Shown here: piece after piece, positions 61,437 through 64,000 of the stretch | Position numbering within the stretch: the stretch's first letter is position 1 | Layout of the letters: the number at the start of each line of letters is the position of its first letter | NCBI GenBank assembly: GCA_030762175.1 | Contig: CM060833.1 | Span: forward strand, 154,603,501-154,667,500 | Origin: Metallyticus violacea | Lineage: Eukaryota > Arthropoda > Insecta > Mantodea > Metallyticidae | Reading direction: 5' to 3' | Length of the DNA: 64,000 bases | Position numbers and translations under genes: made by a program | The notes under the pieces: model-generated | Databases searched by the model: none | The model's input: the letters and a program-made list of their open reading frames with translations, nothing else | What the model was told of the DNA's origin: nothing

Positions 61437-61470
61437 TTGAGGACATGGACGAGGATCCATGAAATATGTT
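61437..61470 (+). ncRNA. Hammerhead ribozyme motif (one core change)
   Basis: UUGAGGA (C3U), extra C, stem II AUGGA/UCCAU perfectly paired, GAA, stem III AUAUGU, U. Head to head with the minus-strand core at 61389. Confidence 0.7.
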
Positions 61471-61551
61471 TCAAGTAAATCTCCAATAAGTAAAGCCAAA
61501 AAGTGATTAAATAGTTCAATTCAGAAGAAATTATCAGGATATTTCATTAAA

Positions 61552-61676
61552 TATAGAACACGAAGAACATTTCCCAATACTCAGTATGCTGCTGTTTTGC
61601 TTCATTGGTCTTATACAGAACACGAAGAACATTTCCCAATACTGCGTATGTTGCTGATTTGCTTCATTGGTCTTAC
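61552..61676 (+). repeat. 62-bp tandem duplication
   Basis: Two copies of acacgaagaacatttcccaa then tgcttcattggtctta, differing at a few bases. It starts right at the duplication flanking the 61.3 kb ribozyme element. Confidence 0.8.
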
Positions 61677-62389
61677 ATTAATTTATCTTCAATATGGTAT
61701 AAACATTCAGTTGACACATTGTTGGCACTTAAATATTAATATTGGGTGTAACAATCTTTGAATACAAAGGCTCAACAATCCCACCAACTTACGAGATTAA
61801 TCAGTTATTCATTTTTCAATGACTATTTCACGCATGTGACATTAAAATCAACCAATGAAACCTAAAAACATTTTAACCAATCACAGCTGGATTACGCAGC
61901 AACATAAAAAAAGAGAAAGGATCAAATCTGTTTTATCAATGTGCATTTGTCTTGCGGTCAATGTAGGCAACTCTATATCTCTACCATATAATTCCTGATC
62001 ATGCATCACTGACCACTTTTGCTAAAGGCAGTGGGGAACTATTGATAGCAACAAAAGATGAACAATCGAAAACATAACATAAAATGGAGGGTTCTTCAAA
62101 GCATTTTGGCGATGCAGCAAATGTCTAAATTGATCATGTCTAAGAATTCCAAACCACAGAATACAAAGAAAACGAGACACTGTATGTTATCTCTCCCCCT
62201 CCTCTCTTTCTCAGTTGGCATTAGAAAATTGAACATAGCAATTGTAATAGTCCACTTTTGTCCATTTCATTTTCATGGGTTCTGAATAGAATAGTTATTC
62301 ATAAGTATTGACAAGTGTAAATATTCTGTGCTCAAATTTCAAATATATATATCACCTTTATTCTTATTCTATTCATTATTTTTATTTGA

Positions 62390-62680
62390 TTTATTTATGG
62401 ATGCTCTAACAGCTCAGGTCATCAGCGTCCTATTCAATTCAAGGCGTGAAACGGCTGACAAATTTTGCTCAGAGGCCTCACTTCTTTCAGGCCTGAGGTT
62501 CTTTTTCATGCTGTAAATGTACAACACGGGACCCACGACTTTACCTCCCTCCAGATGGAAGCCACACTTTGGATTTTTACGCCCGAAAAAATCTATCGAT
62601 CCTGGCCAGGTTTGAACCACAATCTTGGGTTTAGAAGGCAAAAGTGGTTACCACTACACCACCAGGACCTACAATATTAT
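62390..62680 (-). mobile_element. tRNA-derived SINE, family B
   Basis: Minus strand: ggtcctggtggtgtagtggt (A-box region), then ggttcaaacctggcc (box B), the body tacagcatgaaaaagaacct, and the end gaattgaataggacgctgat gacctgag. Same family as 30.4-30.6 kb, younger-looking. Confidence 0.78.
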
Positions 62681-62969
62681 TCTATTCCTGAAATAGACTT
62701 ACACCCATATTTTGCTCTTCTCTGTTGGCATTACTGACAATCTGCATTCTTCTATAGCAAGATTGCTTGAAAATGTTAAGTACAAATATATAATTATTAT
62801 AATTTTGTAAGTCAAGTTTAGAGAAAGTATAGTTAAATTCTTATTTATTTGTGAAATAGTCCTAATAAATATCACTCTAAGGTGTGATCTTTGCAGATAA
62901 ACTTGCTACGTTCGTGAATTTATCAGTTATGTCAGACCCTCTGGTGACATTACTTGTGATAAAAACATT

Positions 62970-63073
62970 AATCAATTGATTATCAGAGGTTTGTTGCAGT
63001 CTATGGAGGTGTAATGAGTAAGGCCACTGTCAAAGTGTGGAGCATAATGTTTAAAAATGGGAGAACAAATATA
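62970..63073 (+). mobile_element. mariner transposase fragment
   Basis: Reads FVAVYGGVMSKATVKVWSIM and FKNGRTNIYS, the N-terminal HTH of mariner-type transposases (compare YGE.VMS...V..W...F..GRTN). It ends abruptly where the next element begins, suggesting interruption by insertion. Confidence 0.55.
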
Positions 63074-63074
63074 T

Positions 63075-64000
63075 ACAGCGTGTCAAGTACGACGACAATT
63101 TTCTTAAACTATAAACGATCCCGCTTCCATATATATGTCATATTAAAAAGGAAGTCAAATGATTTGTGTGGATTTTATCTCCAATGCTTGTAGTTACCAC
63201 ATTTATCACAGTTATGTTTTGTAAAAACGGCTACTTCTGGTAAAGAACATACTTTCTATGTGATGGAATTCTACAAATGTAAGAATGCTACAGATGTGCA
63301 ATAGAAGTTCAGAACTAAGTACGGTAAAAATGCACCAAGCCGGAAGTCTATTTACGCTTGGCAAGACAAATTTGTGAGTACTGGTTGCTTGTGTCCCAAG
63401 AAAAGAAGTGGCCATCCGGCAATGAGTGAAGGGACCATTAGCTGTGTGAGAGAGGCATTCATAAAAGTCAGAAAAAATCAGTTTGTAGAGCATTCTGTGA
63501 GCTGAAGTACCATGTACAATAGTTTGCAAGACAATAATAAGAGACTGTATATGAAACCATAAAAATTGCGGCTCTTGCAATTTGAAACGAAATGACAAAC
63601 AACTGCATTATGAGTTTTGTATCCAAGTGCACCAATGGATGGAAGATGGTGGCTTCATGTATCCCATAATCTTCAATGACCAACATTCCATATAAATGGC
63701 AAACTCAACAATCTAGTATCTAATGTGGGGTACCCAGAATCCTCATGAATTTGTCGATATGAGAGCATGATTCAACCCAAAGTGAAAGCTTTCTTAGAAT
63801 GTCAGCAGGGAACCTTTGTGAAACTTTCTTCGCCAAAAACACTGGACATATGTATCTGGATATGATACAGAAATGGTTGTTTCCACAAATGCAAGTTTCT
63901 GTCAATTTCCTGTTCCAGCAGGATGGGGTCTCATGCCATTATCATATTTGTGAGCTTCTGAACAAGCTTCCTCAATGCTGGATCTAATAAGAAAAAAATA
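63075..64000 (+). mobile_element. DUF4817/DDE transposon, degraded and cut by window edge
   Basis: The N-terminal DUF4817-type HTH is visible at about 63.22-63.47 kb (KEHTFYVMEFYKCKNATDVQ, then KYGKNAPSRKSIYAWQDKFV and STGCLCPKKRSGHPAMSE). The DDE_3 catalytic part appears at 63.8-63.99 kb with TGHMYLDMIQKWLFPQMQ and FLFQQDGVSCHYH, where the QQDG aspartate is kept. Frameshifts are present between them. This family is common in arthropod genomes. It continues past 64000. Confidence 0.75.

Larger units (their letters stand above)
61304..61545. mobile_element. Hammerhead-bearing short element, inverted dimer (242 bp)
   Basis: Flanked by a 13-bp near-duplication attaaat(t/a)tagaa (61291-61303, 61546-61558). 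The arms are inverted copies (cttctgaatt, ggagatttact and atttcatga in both orientations). A hammerhead core is present on each strand. Both cores match the consensus boxes closely. Confidence 0.8.

Overview
The window is AT-rich, intron-rich animal DNA. It carries about 36 kb of the 3' half of one protein-coding gene on the minus strand, buried in transposable elements. The gene is a KH-domain RNA-binding protein of the FUBP/KSRP family, most like insect Psi (P-element somatic inhibitor): a last KH domain, a proline/glycine-rich linker, two copies of the AB motif (core PDYSIQWAEYYRSLGM and TDYSAQWAEYYRSIGK), and Q/A- and GGY-rich tails. With the mariner, piggyBac, Penelope-like, LINE and tRNA-derived SINE remnants, this points to an arthropod, probably an insect with a large repeat-rich genome. 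The species cannot be fixed from the sequence.

Layout of the gene: eight coding exons (57207-57435, 55178-55335, 48386-48450, 43140-43225, 36153-36286, 33719-33889, 33054-33222, 21663-21769) keep one reading frame through seven introns and give 372 codons plus a stop. Earlier KH domains lie beyond the right edge. The last coding exon has a good splice donor 43 nt after the stop codon, so the 3'UTR seems to be spliced. Further left on the same strand, well-spliced small exons (14600-14656, 11543-11574, 9969-10024) join in phase into a 42-codon ORF of unknown identity. They are either a separate small gene or downstream exons of the same transcription unit. Two weaker candidates lie at 8079-8106 and 6305-6433.

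The introns hold a nested transposon landscape: a decayed full-length LINE (37.4-42.2 kb), LINE fragments at 15.6-16.5 and 24-25.4 kb, mariners at 16.5-17.4, 53.5-54.8 and 63.0 kb, a DUF4817/DDE element cut by the right edge, a DDE transposase at 50.9-52.1 kb, a piggyBac N-terminal fragment at 44.0 kb, several SINEs, and at least five Penelope-like element (PLE) pieces with RT YMDD and GIY-YIG endonuclease motifs.

The most interesting signal is a family of short elements (about 116-407 bp, nine loci) that share sequence with the PLE 3' ends. Most carry type I hammerhead ribozyme motifs (CUGANGA - stem II - GAA - tiny self-complementary stem III - UH), and most are flanked by 10-14 bp target-site duplications. 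Monomers are about 116-126 bp. Inverted head-to-head dimers of 242, 269, 269 and 407 bp carry ribozymes, or relics of them, on both strands. Stem II differs between copies but keeps pairing, and every copy has one extra nucleotide between the CUGANGA box and stem II. These look like retrozyme-like non-autonomous PLE derivatives. One has inserted cleanly into the LINE reverse transcriptase gene.
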